Positions 33,801 to 44,968 of a DNA stretch of 64,000 nucleotides are shown here, piece by piece. Position 1 is the first letter of the stretch. Every line of letters begins with the position of its first letter. The DNA is from Hygrocybe punicea (lineage: Eukaryota > Basidiomycota > Agaricomycetes > Agaricales > Hygrophoraceae). Both the position numbers and the translations under genes were made by a program. The stretch lies in the NCBI GenBank assembly GCA_963556145.1, contig OY744463.1:1612001-1676000 (forward strand), in the 5' to 3' direction. The notes beneath the pieces are model-generated. The model saw only the letters and a program-made list of their open reading frames with translations. It did no database searches and was not told the origin of the DNA.

Positions 33801-34174
33801 CACATGTCTTTTGGCCGCGATCGCTTGGGATCTTTGGATCGTGAATCCAGAAAGGAACGCATAAGCATAACGTACGACCCGTCGGAAATAGACTTTTCGT
33901 ACGTCCGGCGCATGGTCAACCAGCCTTTACGAGTTTTCGGAATATCATCGACCGTCAACGTCGAGTCCTCGATTTCGGGCACCTTTTCTTGCTCGGCGTC
34001 GCGTTCCTGATCCAAACCGGGACTTTGTACCTTCAACCTGGCTTCTTTGCTTGGATCGGCATCGCCGACGGGGACAGAGGTGTATATAGTATAGAATATG
34101 ATGCCAACAGCAAGAAGAGGGAAAAATGTGAGTCCGCCAATGATGTAAGCATAAAACAGGGCTCTGAAGGTCAT
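30845..34174 (-). CDS. Nvj2/TEX2-like membrane-contact-site lipid transfer protein (TM, PH, SMP domain, long tail)
   Basis: About 1090 residues in two exons, joined by a GTGGGT..TAG intron near 32700 ([15 protein letters not shown]). The N-terminal TM helix is [24 protein letters not shown]. A PH-type domain spans roughly residues 80-265, with [32 protein letters not shown] and [20 protein letters not shown]. The SMP domain runs from [18 protein letters not shown] through [36 protein letters not shown] and [18 protein letters not shown] to IEARLKEI. This order is that of yeast Nvj2 and animal TEX2, which move lipids (ceramide) at ER contact sites. The C-terminal 580 residues are disordered and Ser/Pro-rich, with polyproline near [12 protein letters not shown], and include [14 protein letters not shown] right after the SMP domain. 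The tail is much longer than in yeast. Confidence 0.88.
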
Positions 34175-34567
34175 CCTTCACGGTCTGCGAAGTACCGCTC
34201 GTAAGACGGCTGAGCCTCAAAGGTAGTGTTCTGGAGACCGTTCTGGTGCACCTACGTGCCACCACTGGCAGGTTACTTTGTAGAGCCTCCGTGCACGTGA
34301 CCTCTCAATACCTGTGGAAAAAAGAAAAGAAAGAAAGAAAAAATAGGTTTCCAGCGCTCTGTAGCTGTAGTTGGAGGCTCAAAACGGAAGCTACTACCGC
34401 AGTCGGCACTGCCTGCCTATCTTCGATATGGGATAAGTATTGGGAATTCAGCGGAACCGTGAACGTTGTCGCTGACTCACTGACTCAGTCAGTAATCATC
34501 CCCAACATGTACATCGTGGGCCTTGTATAACTGCCTTTCACCTTTCAACTTGGTATCTCATCACAAT
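34175..34567. other. Divergent promoter region between the Nvj2-like gene and VWA-Vint copy 1
   Basis: The two genes start back to back here, about 390 bp apart. A GAAA-rich polypurine tract lies at 34318-34345. A nearly palindromic tract of GACTCACTGACTCAGTC lies at 34471-34490, which resembles AP-1/bZIP-type sites; that reading is only a suggestion. Confidence 0.45.
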
Positions 34568-36978
34568 ATGCAAATAAAAAATCTCGAGAGAATCCCCTCC
34601 ACCGATTCCTTGGCTTCATCGGTCACTGCGGCGTCAAGTTTACCAGAACCAGAGTCACTAGCCGTTACGCTTTCTGCCGATCTCCAGAATAAACAAGTCT
34701 TGGTGTCTGTCGTTCCGCCAAATAAACCTCAACCTACCTCAGCGAAGGATGCTGGGAAACGTGCCCCCTTGGACATCTGCTGCGTTATCGATGTGTCCGG
34801 TTCGATGGGCACAGAGGCATCGATTCCCGCTGATCCCTCCACGGGTGCTCCTGCAGAGAGCACTGGCCTTAGTGTGTTGGATGTGGTAAAGCACGCACTT
34901 AGGACCATCATCGCAACTATGCAACCAGGTTAGCGTGTGGTATGCAAATAATAGAGAGTTATTATAATTTGAACAATCTTCATCTGCAGATGACCGCATT
35001 GGTCTTGTCACTTTCAGTGGCAGCGCAAACGTAATTTCACCTCCCACTATCCTTTCTTTCTTTCTCTGATCATGTGTTGAAGCTGGTGGCCAGGCTTACT
35101 AGAATGACCGAGGATGGTCGGTCAAAGGTCCTTGGAGCTATAGAAAGCCTCCGCCCCACAGGTGCCACCAACCTATGGGACGGTCTCAAAGTAGGCATGG
35201 ACTTACTTACTGAAAAATCCTCGTCGTCGACCTCGAAATCGAGTGCGGAATCCAATAAACCCAACTTTTCGTTGTTCAAGACGAACAGGAAGGATCAGGC
35301 TCAAGAAAAATCTGCGACCGCGTCTTCGAGTCACGCGGTCCCCTCTTCTGGACGCTTCTCAACTCTCTTCATCCTCACCGATGGGATGCCCAATGTCAAT
35401 CCTCCGAGAGGACACATACCCATGCTGAAAGCCTATCTCGACGCCCTAGACAATAGGCACCCATTCAGCATCAGCACTTTCGGCTTTGGCTACTCGTTAG
35501 ACACGCCTCTGCTACTTGAAATTGCACAGGTCGGCGGTGGAGGGTATGGCTTCATTCCCGATTCCGGAATTGTTGGCACAGTGTTTGTGCACGCAGTCGC
35601 GAACGCATATGCAACTTATGCACCGCGGGCGAGGCTGGATGTGGAAGTACCAGATGGAACTAGCGTGGAGGTAAAAGGAGGCCTTCCAGTGACCAAGACA
35701 AGCTGGGGTATCCAGATTGCAGCCGGAGATGTCCAGTTCGGCCAGTCGATGGATATCGTCCTCGTTTTTAGCGATGTCCCAAATAACATCACGGCGACCT
35801 TGAATTATCGACCATCCACCTCAAACGAAGATTGCAAAGTTCATGCAACGTTTTCCAGTGGCGTATCAGTTCCCGATTTGGCTACCATCCAGTACCACGC
35901 CGCGCGTCTTGAGTTTGTCGAAATTCTCTGGTCTGTCGACAAGAACAATCTCCAGAGCTCCGTAAAGGCATTGAGGGGGCTCGCGAATAAAATTACCACC
36001 TCGCCTGTGCTCGCCAACTATTCTGACGCTCTGGCACTGGCGAAAGATGTGTCAGGCGAAGGTATACTCGCGCTCGAACCCGCCAATTTCGGTCGTTGGG
36101 GCAGGCATTATAGTCGCTCCCTTGCGCGTTCTCACCAACGACAACAGTGTGGAAATTTCAAAGACCCTGGTTTACAGGTCTACGGCCGTGATTCAACGTT
36201 GTTCACGGAAGAACGAGACAAGCTCGACGCTGCGTTTATGGCTCTACCTCCACCGGAACCCTCAATACAGCAGACTCAACATATTTCTGCCAGTTCACAT
36301 ATAGTTGGTTCAGCGCCCAAGTATTCTGCGCGAAAGTTGTCATCAATGTCGAGATATTACAGCGCTTCCGGTCCATGTTTCGCTGGTGACTGTTTAGTGA
36401 TGCTCTCTGAGGGGAGGGCCGTGAAAATGGAGGAACTGAAGCGAGGGATGGAAGTTCAGACACTCGAGGGAGCGAACAAAGTTGCTGCAGTCGTCCGGAC
36501 CGCCATTCCCTCTGGCGAAGCGCTCCTCTGCCGCGTGGATGCCCTCAAAGTCACGCCATGGCATCCAGTCGTGTTACCATCTCGGGACAGTCAATGGGTG
36601 TTCCCCGCGCACATTGCTTCACCAGAACTTACGGCGTGCGATGCAGTATACTCGGTGCTACTTTTCCCTACGGCGGTAGGAAGCCCTGACGCACACAGCA
36701 TATCGGTCGGCGGTGTGTGGTGTGTGACACTGGGGCATGGGCTGACGGAGTCTGGAACTGGAGACTTGCGGTCACACAGTTTCCTGGGTAATTATGAAAT
36801 GGTGCTGATTGAGCTCTCACGCGTGAAAGGATTCTATGGTGATGATGGAGTGGTGAAGTGCGTGGGGACTAGAAGGGAACCGGTTAATGGGAGGATTTGT
36901 GGGTTTGTAGGGGAGAGCCAAGTTAACGAGATGGGCCGCTATCTGGATTTCAGTGTTCAAAGGGCTTTGCGGGTGTAA
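34568..36978 (+). CDS. VWA-Vint protein (von Willebrand A domain plus Hint/intein-like domain), tandem copy 1
   Basis: Three exons give about 765 residues. The VWA domain starts APLDICCVIDVSGSMG, a MIDAS DxSxS, with a long insert (TEASIPADPSTGAPAEST) right after it; the MIDAS Thr is in GATNLWDGLKVGMDLL and the Asp in FILTDGMPN. A beta-rich middle region (GFGYSLDTPLLLEIAQVGGG to the NYRPSTSNE block) matches the Vwaint segment. The Hint part begins GPCFAGDCLVML, with the probable nucleophile Cys, followed by EELKRGMEVQTLEG and the TPWHPV block with the catalytic-type His. The ending, with CVTLGHGL and FLGNYEM, fits the Vint family. Vint/Hint domains of this type are thought to self-process as in Hedgehog or inteins; whether this one cleaves is unknown. 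No signal peptide is visible. Confidence 0.88.
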
Positions 36979-37420
36979 ATTGTCATTGCAGGGACACTTT
37001 GTATTATTTCTGTCTTCAAGTTCTGATGTATTTGTGTGGTCTTCGTATCCTTTCGTGGACACATGGTGTCCGTGTTGTCGGTCGTAAGTCACCGTGTCTA
37101 CGTGCAGCCACAACACTGAACCCTGGGCCTGCACCCCATACATACCAAATGTAAGTACGCTTTGATCGCCGCTGCGTATCACGGGTTCGGTGTGCTGTGA
37201 GTTCAGTCTTCACCTCACACTTGGAACAAGCCTCACAGCTGTACGGCCTCCTAATCGAACTGCGCTTTGCAATAAGCCCTGCGCGTGTACTGCCACTCGG
37301 ACCCTGGCCTGACTCTTCTGATTTTCTCAGAAAATTCCGGACTCGGAAATGCTGTACAATTTCTATACTTAAGATCTCGCAAATATGGCTGGTCATAGAT
37401 TCCTTCCCCAAATTTCCACC
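36979..37420. other. Spacer between the two VWA-Vint copies
   Basis: No gene supported. It contains the terminator of copy 1 and the promoter of copy 2. An in-frame upstream Met at 37385 would add 12 residues to copy 2; I prefer 37421 because both copies then begin MQIK. Confidence 0.55.
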
Positions 37421-39798
37421 ATGCAAATCAAACCCCCTACCCCTAGCGTCATCTCCCTGGACTCGACCGCGACCGCGGTGTCAACTGCGTCGACCTTGGA
37501 TGCCCCATTGCTCACCCTGTCTGGTCCCTGCGATGGACAAGTTTTAGTGTCTGTCATTCCGCCAAATAAACCTTCGAAGCCCAACTCAACTATCGAGGCC
37601 GGGAAACGACCCCCGTTAGACATTTGCTGCGTTATCGATGTCTCCGGTTCGATGGGCACGGAGGCTTCAATCCCAGCCGATCCCACTACAGGTGCCCCTG
37701 CGGAGAGTACTGGTCTTAGTGTTCTGGATGTCGTGAAGCACGCGCTCAGGACGATTATCTCAACCATGCAGGAAGGTATGTGTAGTTGCAAGTGACGTAC
37801 GAAAGTTATTGTTTAGTATTGACCACTCTGGTTTGCAGATGACCGCATTGCTCTTGTTGCTTTCAGTGACAAGGCTGAGGTAGATTTTTTCTTAATCTAT
37901 TCTCTCGTCGGTCTCTGAAAATATTCATGCAGGTGGTAGCTGGGCTTACCGCAATGACGGAAGATGGGCGTTCGAAAGTTCTTGACGCTATTGCAAGTCT
38001 TATCACACTGGATTGCACGAACTTGTGGGACGGTCTCAAAGTGGGCATGGATCTACTGGCCAAGAGCGTGAAACCGGCCAAACCCAAACCCAGATCGCCT
38101 ATACTAGGCGGTTTTTCGCGATTCAAATATAGCAAGCAGGTCCCAACTAGGGAGGAGTTGTCGTCCTCTAAAGTCCCATTGTCTTCCTCAGGACGTTTCT
38201 CCACCCTCTTCATCCTCACGGATGGTATGCCTAACATCACTCCCCCCAAAGGGCACATTCCTATGCTCAAAGCCTACCTCGATTCCTTGGAGGATAGTCG
38301 TTCATTCAGCATCAGCACTTTTGGCTTTGGCTACTCCTTGGACTCGCCGCTACTTCTCGAAATAGCACAGGTCGGTGGTGGAGGATATGCGTTCATCCCT
38401 GACTCCGGAATTGTTGGCACAGTGTTTGTGCACGCAGTCGCAAACGCGTACGCCGCTTATGCACCGCAGGTGAAGGTGGATATTGAAATTCCAGATGGAG
38501 CAAGCGTGGAGGTCAAGGGCGGCCTGTCTGTGACCAAGACCAGCTGGGGTGTCCAGATTGCTTCCGGGGACATGCAGTTCGGCCAGTCGATGGATATGGT
38601 CCTGGTCTTCCAGGAAGTTCCCAAAGAGATCACAGCGAGTCTCACATACCGACCTTCTACCTCGAATGAGGACCGCAGGGTGCAAGCAACGTTGTCCAAC
38701 ACCGTGGTTTCCGATTTGGCCGCGATCCAGTATCACGCTGCACGTCTTGAGTTTGTCGACATCCTCAGGTCGGTTGACCAGTCGAATCTCCCAAGTTCTG
38801 TCAAGACATTGGAAGAGCTCTCAAAGACAATCACCACCTCCCCTGTACTCGCCAACCATTCTGACGCCCTGGCGTTGGCGAAAGATGTGTCAGGCGAGGG
38901 TATTCTTGCGCTGGAACCCGCAAATTTCAGTCGTTGGGGCAGGCATTATCTCCCTTCTCTCGCACGTTCTCACCAACGACAACAGTGTGGGAATTTCAAA
39001 GACCCTGGTTTACAGGTTTATGGTCGTGACTCTCCTTTATTCATCGAGGAGCGCGACAAGCTCGATGCTGCGTTTATGGCCCTGCCTCCACCTAAACCCT
39101 CCATAACGCGAACAACTTCATATGGTGTTTCGGGGTCGTTTTCTGCACCAGCACCGCTCAAATCAATGTCGAGATACTACAGCGCTGCAGGTCCATGTTT
39201 CGCCGGAGATTGCCTCGTGTCGTTGGCGGGAGGCGGGTTTGTGAGAGTGGAGGAATTGAAGCGAGGGATAGAAGTTCAAACTCTGACAGGGACGAGTAAG
39301 GTTGCTGCTGTCGTCCGAACCGCTATCCCTTCTGGCCAAGCGCTACTCTGTTGCGTCGGTAACCTCAAAGTTACGCCATGGCATCCGATTATGTCACCTA
39401 CCTGGGTGTTCCCTGCTGACGTCACTTCAGCTACACTGATGGCCTGCGACGCAGTATACTCGGTGCTACTCCTTCCTACCGCGACAACAGGCGATCCCGA
39501 TGCCCACAGCGTATCCATTGGCGGCGTTTGGTGTGTGACGCTTGGGCACGGCTTGACTAACCCCAGAAGTGGAGACGTGCGGTCACACAACTTCTTGGGC
39601 AATTACGAGATGTTGTTGAAGGATCTCTCTGGGATGGCTGGATTTTATGAAGATAACGGGGTGGTCAAGTGCATTGGCACTAAAAGGGATGCGATTGATG
39701 GGATGATGTGTGGATTTATTGGGGAGAGCCAAGTTGATGAGGAGAACGGGTTAGTGGAATCGGTTTCTCGCACTGGCAGCACCATGCGCGTGTACTAG
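37421..39798 (+). CDS. VWA-Vint protein, tandem copy 2
   Basis: It has the same three-exon structure and domain order as copy 1, with strong identity from the VWA start through the Hint end. MIDAS residues are intact (VIDVSGSMG, CTNLWDGLKVG, FILTDGMPN). The Hint segment starts GPCFAGDCLVSLAGGGF, with VTPWHPIMSP. It differs in the N-terminal 40 residues, in the Ser/Lys-rich loop after the MIDAS Thr (VKPAKPKPRSPILGGFS) and in a shorter Hint loop (copy 1 SRDSQWVF versus TWVF here). The pair arose by tandem duplication and both copies look functional. Biological role is unknown; the insert after the MIDAS Ser is conserved between copies and probably shapes ligand binding. Confidence 0.88.
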
Positions 39799-39904
39799 TA
39801 ATTGTACCATGGATAGTATCATGTAATCAATACGGATATCCTTAAAAGCTTAACTCGTTTTTCTCAGTTTCTCTCTGCTCTACTGCCAGTGGATCACTGT
39901 CACG

Positions 39905-41727
39905 ATGACAATACCCGAGACAGTCTCTCGCTTTCTCAGTTTTGTCAATGCATCGCCCACTCCATTTCATGCAGTCTACAATGCTGCGCTGATTCTCGAG
40001 AAAGCTGGCTTTCGAAAGGTTCTCAAACAATCAGCACCCAGCGACGATTGCTGAGTTAACTTTACGACATTATAACACAGATCAAAGAGAAAGATGATTG
40101 GGAGAAAGACGTAAAGCCAGGAGGGAAATATTATTTCACTAGGTGAACTTGCAGTTGGTCTCCCACTAGTAGGCAAGAGTTGAATGGAAAAACGCAGAAA
40201 CCAGAGTGCCCTCTTGGCCTTTACTATTCCCCCAAGGTGGCAACAAGGAACTGGCATGTCCATTGTGGCTACTCACGTCGATAGCCCAAATCTCAAGGCA
40301 AAGAGCCATTTTTTGTGGTTGTTGTCCTTGACTAATGTTGATTTGTTATAGATCAGACCTGTGTCCAAACACACTAATTCAGGCTATCTACAGGTTGGGG
40401 TGGAGACCTATGGCGGAGGGATCTGGCACTCGTGGCTAGATCGCGACTTGTCGTTGGCTGGGAGAATCGTTGTTGCTGACAAGAATTCGGGAGCATTCCA
40501 TTCCAAATTGCTCAAAGTGGACAGGCCCATCTTGCGTATTCCGACACTTGCCATTCATTGTGAGCTTTTGTCAAATCTTACCGTTTCTTGGGGGAGGGAT
40601 ATGAAGCATTTTTTATGGCTAGTGGACAGGGACGTCAATACCTCTTTCAAGTTCAATCAAGAAAGCGAGTTTATCCCCATCCTAGGACAAATTTCGGCAC
40701 AGCTGAACGCCTCGACGAATGCTGATGATAAGGGCATAGAGTCAACGGCAGAAAAACGCCAACCACCCCCAGCGTCTAGTATCGAAACCAAACACCACTC
40801 CGCCTTTTTGTCGCTTTTAGCCGAAGAGCTGTCCGTGGCGACGGAGGACATCCGTGACTTTGAGATGTATGCTATTCTCCTTCCTCGATCTCACCTTTTT
40901 TTTAAAATTTCCCATAGTTCTTTATACGACACCCAACCCGCCGTCCTAGGTGGCCTCCATAACGAGTTCATATTTAGTTCCCGCCTGGATAATCTCTTTT
41001 CATCGTCTGTGATAAAGTTTCCGATCTCACCTGGCTTCTCGTTCAAATATTTTTCTATAGCTGGTGTGCTGTCGAAGCCTTGGCAAAGAGCGAATCGCGC
41101 TACCCTTCTGGCAATGTCAACTGCATCGCTCTTTTCAACCACGAAGAGGTCGGCAGTGTCTCAATGTCTGGCGCAGAGTCTTCCTTGATACCAGTTTTAC
41201 TTCATCGGCTTTCGCCTACGCCAGCGACTCTCGCGCAGTCTGTCGCTCGTTCCTTCTTGATATCGGCTGACATGGGGCACGCCATTCACCCAAACTATAC
41301 CTCTAAACATCAGAACAACCATACTCCGGACATAAACGGCGGGATTATGATCAAGACGAACGCCAAACAGAAGTATACTACTGATGCGATTGGATCTTTC
41401 ATCATCAAACAACTGGTTGAGCAGAGGGGTGGGAGGGTGCAGGAGTTTGAAGTGCGGAATGATATGTGGGTATCCCTCCACGGCAGTTTGTCTCGTGTAA
41501 GCATCTGATATTGATATTCTCCTTTTTTTTCTAGGACTTGCGGATCCACTGTTGGGCCGGCATTATCCAAGACAGGGATACGAACCGTGGACATAGGCTG
41601 TGCTATGCTTTCTATGCACTCGATCCGAGAAATGGCTGGCACTCACGATATCCAGCACGCCATTGACCTTCTTAGTTCCTTCTTCGAAGAATTTGCGGAA
41701 CTCGACCGGAAGATAACATTCGACTAA
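39905..41727 (+). CDS. Aspartyl aminopeptidase (M18 family, DNPEP)
   Basis: Spliced protein of about 480 residues. The start is MTIPETVSRFLSFVNASPTPF, with the family's SPTPFHAVYNA. Metal-site motifs are present: THVDSPNLKIRPVSK (His), WLDRDLSLAGR (bridging Asp), LFNHEEVGSVS (Glu pair), ISADMGHAIHPNY (Asp) and MLSMHSIREMAG (His). M18 enzymes are dodecameric zinc peptidases that remove N-terminal acidic residues. One intron, following SPNLK (from about 40300), starts with GCAAAG and ends TTATAG, so it is GC-AG; there is no GT that would give LKIRPVSK. The other introns are GT..AG. The first intron follows GFRK. The C-terminus has ELDRKITFD. Confidence 0.92.
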
Positions 41728-42142
41728 TAGAGCGGTGTGTGTATTGAGGGGGTCGGTAGAGCACCTGTTAGCGATCTTGATGAATGATCGATCGTCTGTA
41801 TCCTATCAGGGACGCCTTAATAAAATTCAACATTTACCTCCATTCTCTTTATTATAATGATTTAATGAATTTCCCCAACACCTGGGGTAAAGACACCACT
41901 TTCAGTATATGTCATGCCATAACATGTATGATGAATCGTATATCTAAACCCATGGCCCATTGCAACGATACACCAAACCAACGTTTACGCAGAGTTGACG
42001 ACCATCATGATCGCATGGCTACCCAACGAAACAAATCACATGAGTCACTGACACAGGAGACGGATGAGGATTTTTTGCCCTTAACGCGTCTCGTCTCATC
42101 ACTTGAGTGACACGAGCACCATAGCAAGTTCTCGACAACCTC
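41728..42142. other. Convergent 3' region holding a dispersed repeat
   Basis: It lies between the ends of the aminopeptidase and the 42143 gene. At 42052-42079 is ACAGGAGACGGATGAGGATT followed by TTTTGCC, which recurs with one mismatch at 60501-60525. A shared CGCATGGCTAC lies upstream in both places. See findings. Confidence 0.5.
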
Positions 42143-43146
42143 TCACAGGCGCCTTTCGGACAGGGGTCGATGGCGCCTCCCATTCGCCCTTCTCTTCGCC
42201 AGCAAAAAAGGCCGGGAACACAAGCCCCGCCGGCGTTGTTCCTCGAGCGTCGGGAGGACCGCCCACCAATGCCCGTCCACCCACCGCCACTTGTCCACCA
42301 CAGCATGGAGCAGGGGATGAGGAGTTGGCAGGAGTGGGGGGTAGACGTCGTTGAATATTGGATACGAGGATGGCAGGGTGAGGCGGTTGCCGAAGCGACT
42401 GTCCTGGATGGGTGGCTGAGAGGTGGCGTCGCGAGGCTGGGAGATGCAGGGTGTGATGACGATGGTTGGGGTGGAGGGGTGTGTGCTGGGGATCATGACG
42501 GGGCGATCCGACTGTTTTTTTTGTTTTTGTTTGTTAAAAAAGAGGAACACGTCAGAGAGTGGATTGTTGCATATGAAGTGTAAACGCACTGGTGTGGACG
42601 ATCGCCGTCGCTTACGTCTGGGTCGGTCCTGTGGTGAGATGTCTACTGGAATGGATTTGGGATTAGTGTCATGAGGAGTCGTATGATGTGGACAGTCCGA
42701 CGGTGACATCGTCGAAAGTCTGCAACTCTGAAAAAAAAAAAAAAAAGGATAAGTTTTGTCATCGTCGAGACACGAGTCACACGACGGCGACGCACTCGTT
42801 CATGACAAAAGTCATATCGATCGTCCTGAGGCTCCAGCTGCGATAGAACATGAGCGACGTGCTCTACATCGTCGAGGAGCATCGTCTGTAGACTTTTGTA
42901 CATAGGGGTGATGGTCCGGCCACACATTCCCGCGATACCGCGCCATGCGAGGTCTGGAAGGGGCTGGACGAGCCGCGTTAGGACGTCGATGTCAACCGCC
43001 TTTTGTTTTAAAAATATATATAATTAACTCCCGGTGTGAGCGTTGTACGAACTCACCAACGTTTCCTCGTCCTCCGGAATGGAGAGCTCGAAACCTGAGG
43101 GGATATTGAGGAGTCGAGCAGTGGTCGACGACAAAAAGGCCAGCAT
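42143..43146 (-). CDS. Hypothetical basidiomycete protein
   Basis: The start is MLAFLSSTTARLLNIPSGFE, with PEDEETL ending exon 1. After a GTGAGT..AAG intron, exon 2 carries DVLTRLVQPLPDLAWRGIAG and LQTMLLDDVEHVAHVLSQLE and ends in a basic run RVRRRR. A third exon, joined through an intron with a T15 tract before its CAG, would add SCRLSTMSPSDCPHH and a long Pro/Arg-rich tail ending RPLSERRL. The first 110 residues look like a compact helical domain that I associate with uncharacterised Agaricomycete proteins. The tail has an odd composition and may not be coding; the protein could end earlier. No function is proposed. Confidence 0.5.
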
Positions 43147-43404
43147 GGTTAATCAGAAAAACAAGCTATTAGTATTATGGAGAAAAGGGTAGTCCTGTGT
43201 GGGGGCAGCATGTTTTTTTGCGCACTAAAAGAGAAATCCGGTGTCATATCACGTGTTTTTCCAAAAGTCAGTGAGAGTCACCGGCAGCGCCACGAGGACC
43301 TGTAAGTTTACAACGAAAGAGAACCGAGCCATGGGCATCAACTGGCTTCTGATATTTGCAATATTACTGTAATAGAAATTACAGCAAGCGAATACTTTTA
43401 CACT

Positions 43405-44968
43405 TTACACAAAATCCCCTTCCTCCAACGTCGGAATCCCATGAACCGATCCCAAGCACTCGCACTCACAAAAAAACCCACCAACAACCTTCGGCGGCTT
43501 GTCAGACATCTCATTGAAACGCACAGTCGACTCAATGTGCCTGACGGTTATTCGCCGGTACGCTTCATGCAGCCTGGCGTAGAACTCGTCCTTGTCGAGT
43601 TCGAGTGCGTCTTCGTGAACCGACTCCCCATCAGAATCAGACAGCGATTGAGGTGACCCATATCGACACGTATCCATCACGTCGAGCGCATCTTCGTAAA
43701 CCGACCCCCCATCAGAATGTGATGACCAATTTTGTGATGTATCCATGGAGTAGTAGCTCTTGGCATCATCAGAAACAGACTCCCTGTCAGAAAGTGGTTG
43801 AGGTGACCCATTTGGGGACGCATCCATCGAATAGTAGCTCTCAGCATCCTCTTTGTAAGAGGCCTCTGCATTGCTAGAAAATGCCTGAGAAGATGCCGAC
43901 GTGTTCGATGATGTATCCGTCGAATATTCGGCCTCGCACCGCGACGGCATCAACTCCACCAGCGAGATACGCCGAACGGGCAGCGGTTGGTGCGAGCTGA
44001 CATGCCTGCCAGTATTTTTGATTGATGGGGGACTCAGTGACGAAGGCAAATATGACCCCAGCGCGGGTTCCGAGACCGACCCGACATACGTGGTGTAAGG
44101 ATCAGTGGTAGGGTTGTAGGTAGGTTCGGAAGGCGTGTTGGGAGGAGTGTACCTCGCATTCCACTCCGCGAGTGTATTATCATTCCACTCCATCTCACCA
44201 AAGCTGTTCGTACTTCTGTGATGGAAGTTGACACCGTCGTGGCTTCCCTCCGTATTGTCGGCCGTTGACCTGTATTGACATTGATCGGTGTATGTCCAGG
44301 GCACCATCCTGACTCCAAGCATTTTCGGGCAAGGGTTCTGGCCTGGAAACAACCGGGCGTCAGTACAACATGAAGCGGAACAAGTGAAAAGAGAAAGTTG
44401 ACGTACTGAGAGTACGTGTGATATAGCCATTGCTCACCGGGAGCAACTGGGAGTACGGAGAAAGGTATTCTGTAGAGATGTTTGGTGCGGAGAAAGAACG
44501 GGCGAGAGGGTATTGGGCAGCGGGAGGACGGAACTCGGGTATACTTCCATTGTCCCCATTTGGATTCAAATTGACATTATTTAAGGTGGACGCTCTGGAG
44601 GGTGGCTCAATAGTTATAAGTGGGATGGTTCCACCATAGCCACTCGACTTGACCACTGTCATGGGCGGGAGGTGGGTGCCAGCATTATCCGCATTCTGAT
44701 TCAAGGTGACATTGTGTAGGGACGGTAGGGGTTCGAATGAGGGAAGGACAGTTGCCCCGTAACCCTTGGAGCTGGCCTTCGTCGGGGGCGTGGTAGCGGT
44801 GTTCACGACAGTTTCCCACCAGCCTATCGCGTCGACATTCGTAGACGGGCCGAGGACAGTCTCCCAAAAGTCTCGACGCCTGACTTGGGGTATATCGCAC
44901 GTAGCAGCAGTACGATTCTCAAGATCGGAAAGCTGAATGGCGGTGGTGGTAGTGGCGACGGTGGTCAT
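43405..44968 (-). CDS. Disordered Ser/Thr-rich protein with C-terminal GGFFCECECLGSVHG motif
   Basis: Two exons give about 500 residues, joined by a GTACGT..CAG intron (TRTLS|QNPCPKML). The start is MTTVATTTTAIQLSDLENRT. The central part has an acidic repeat built on EDAxSYYSMDxSxNxSxxxLSDxxSV, about 30 residues long and present three to four times between 43620 and 43860. After a short helix (ELDKDEFYARLHEAYRRITV) the protein ends GGFFCECECLGSVHGIPTLE. Almost the same C-terminal motif is found in the 56661-58085 protein. The four clustered Cys/His could bind a metal. No known domain was recognised; the gene is probably lineage-specific. Confidence 0.65.
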
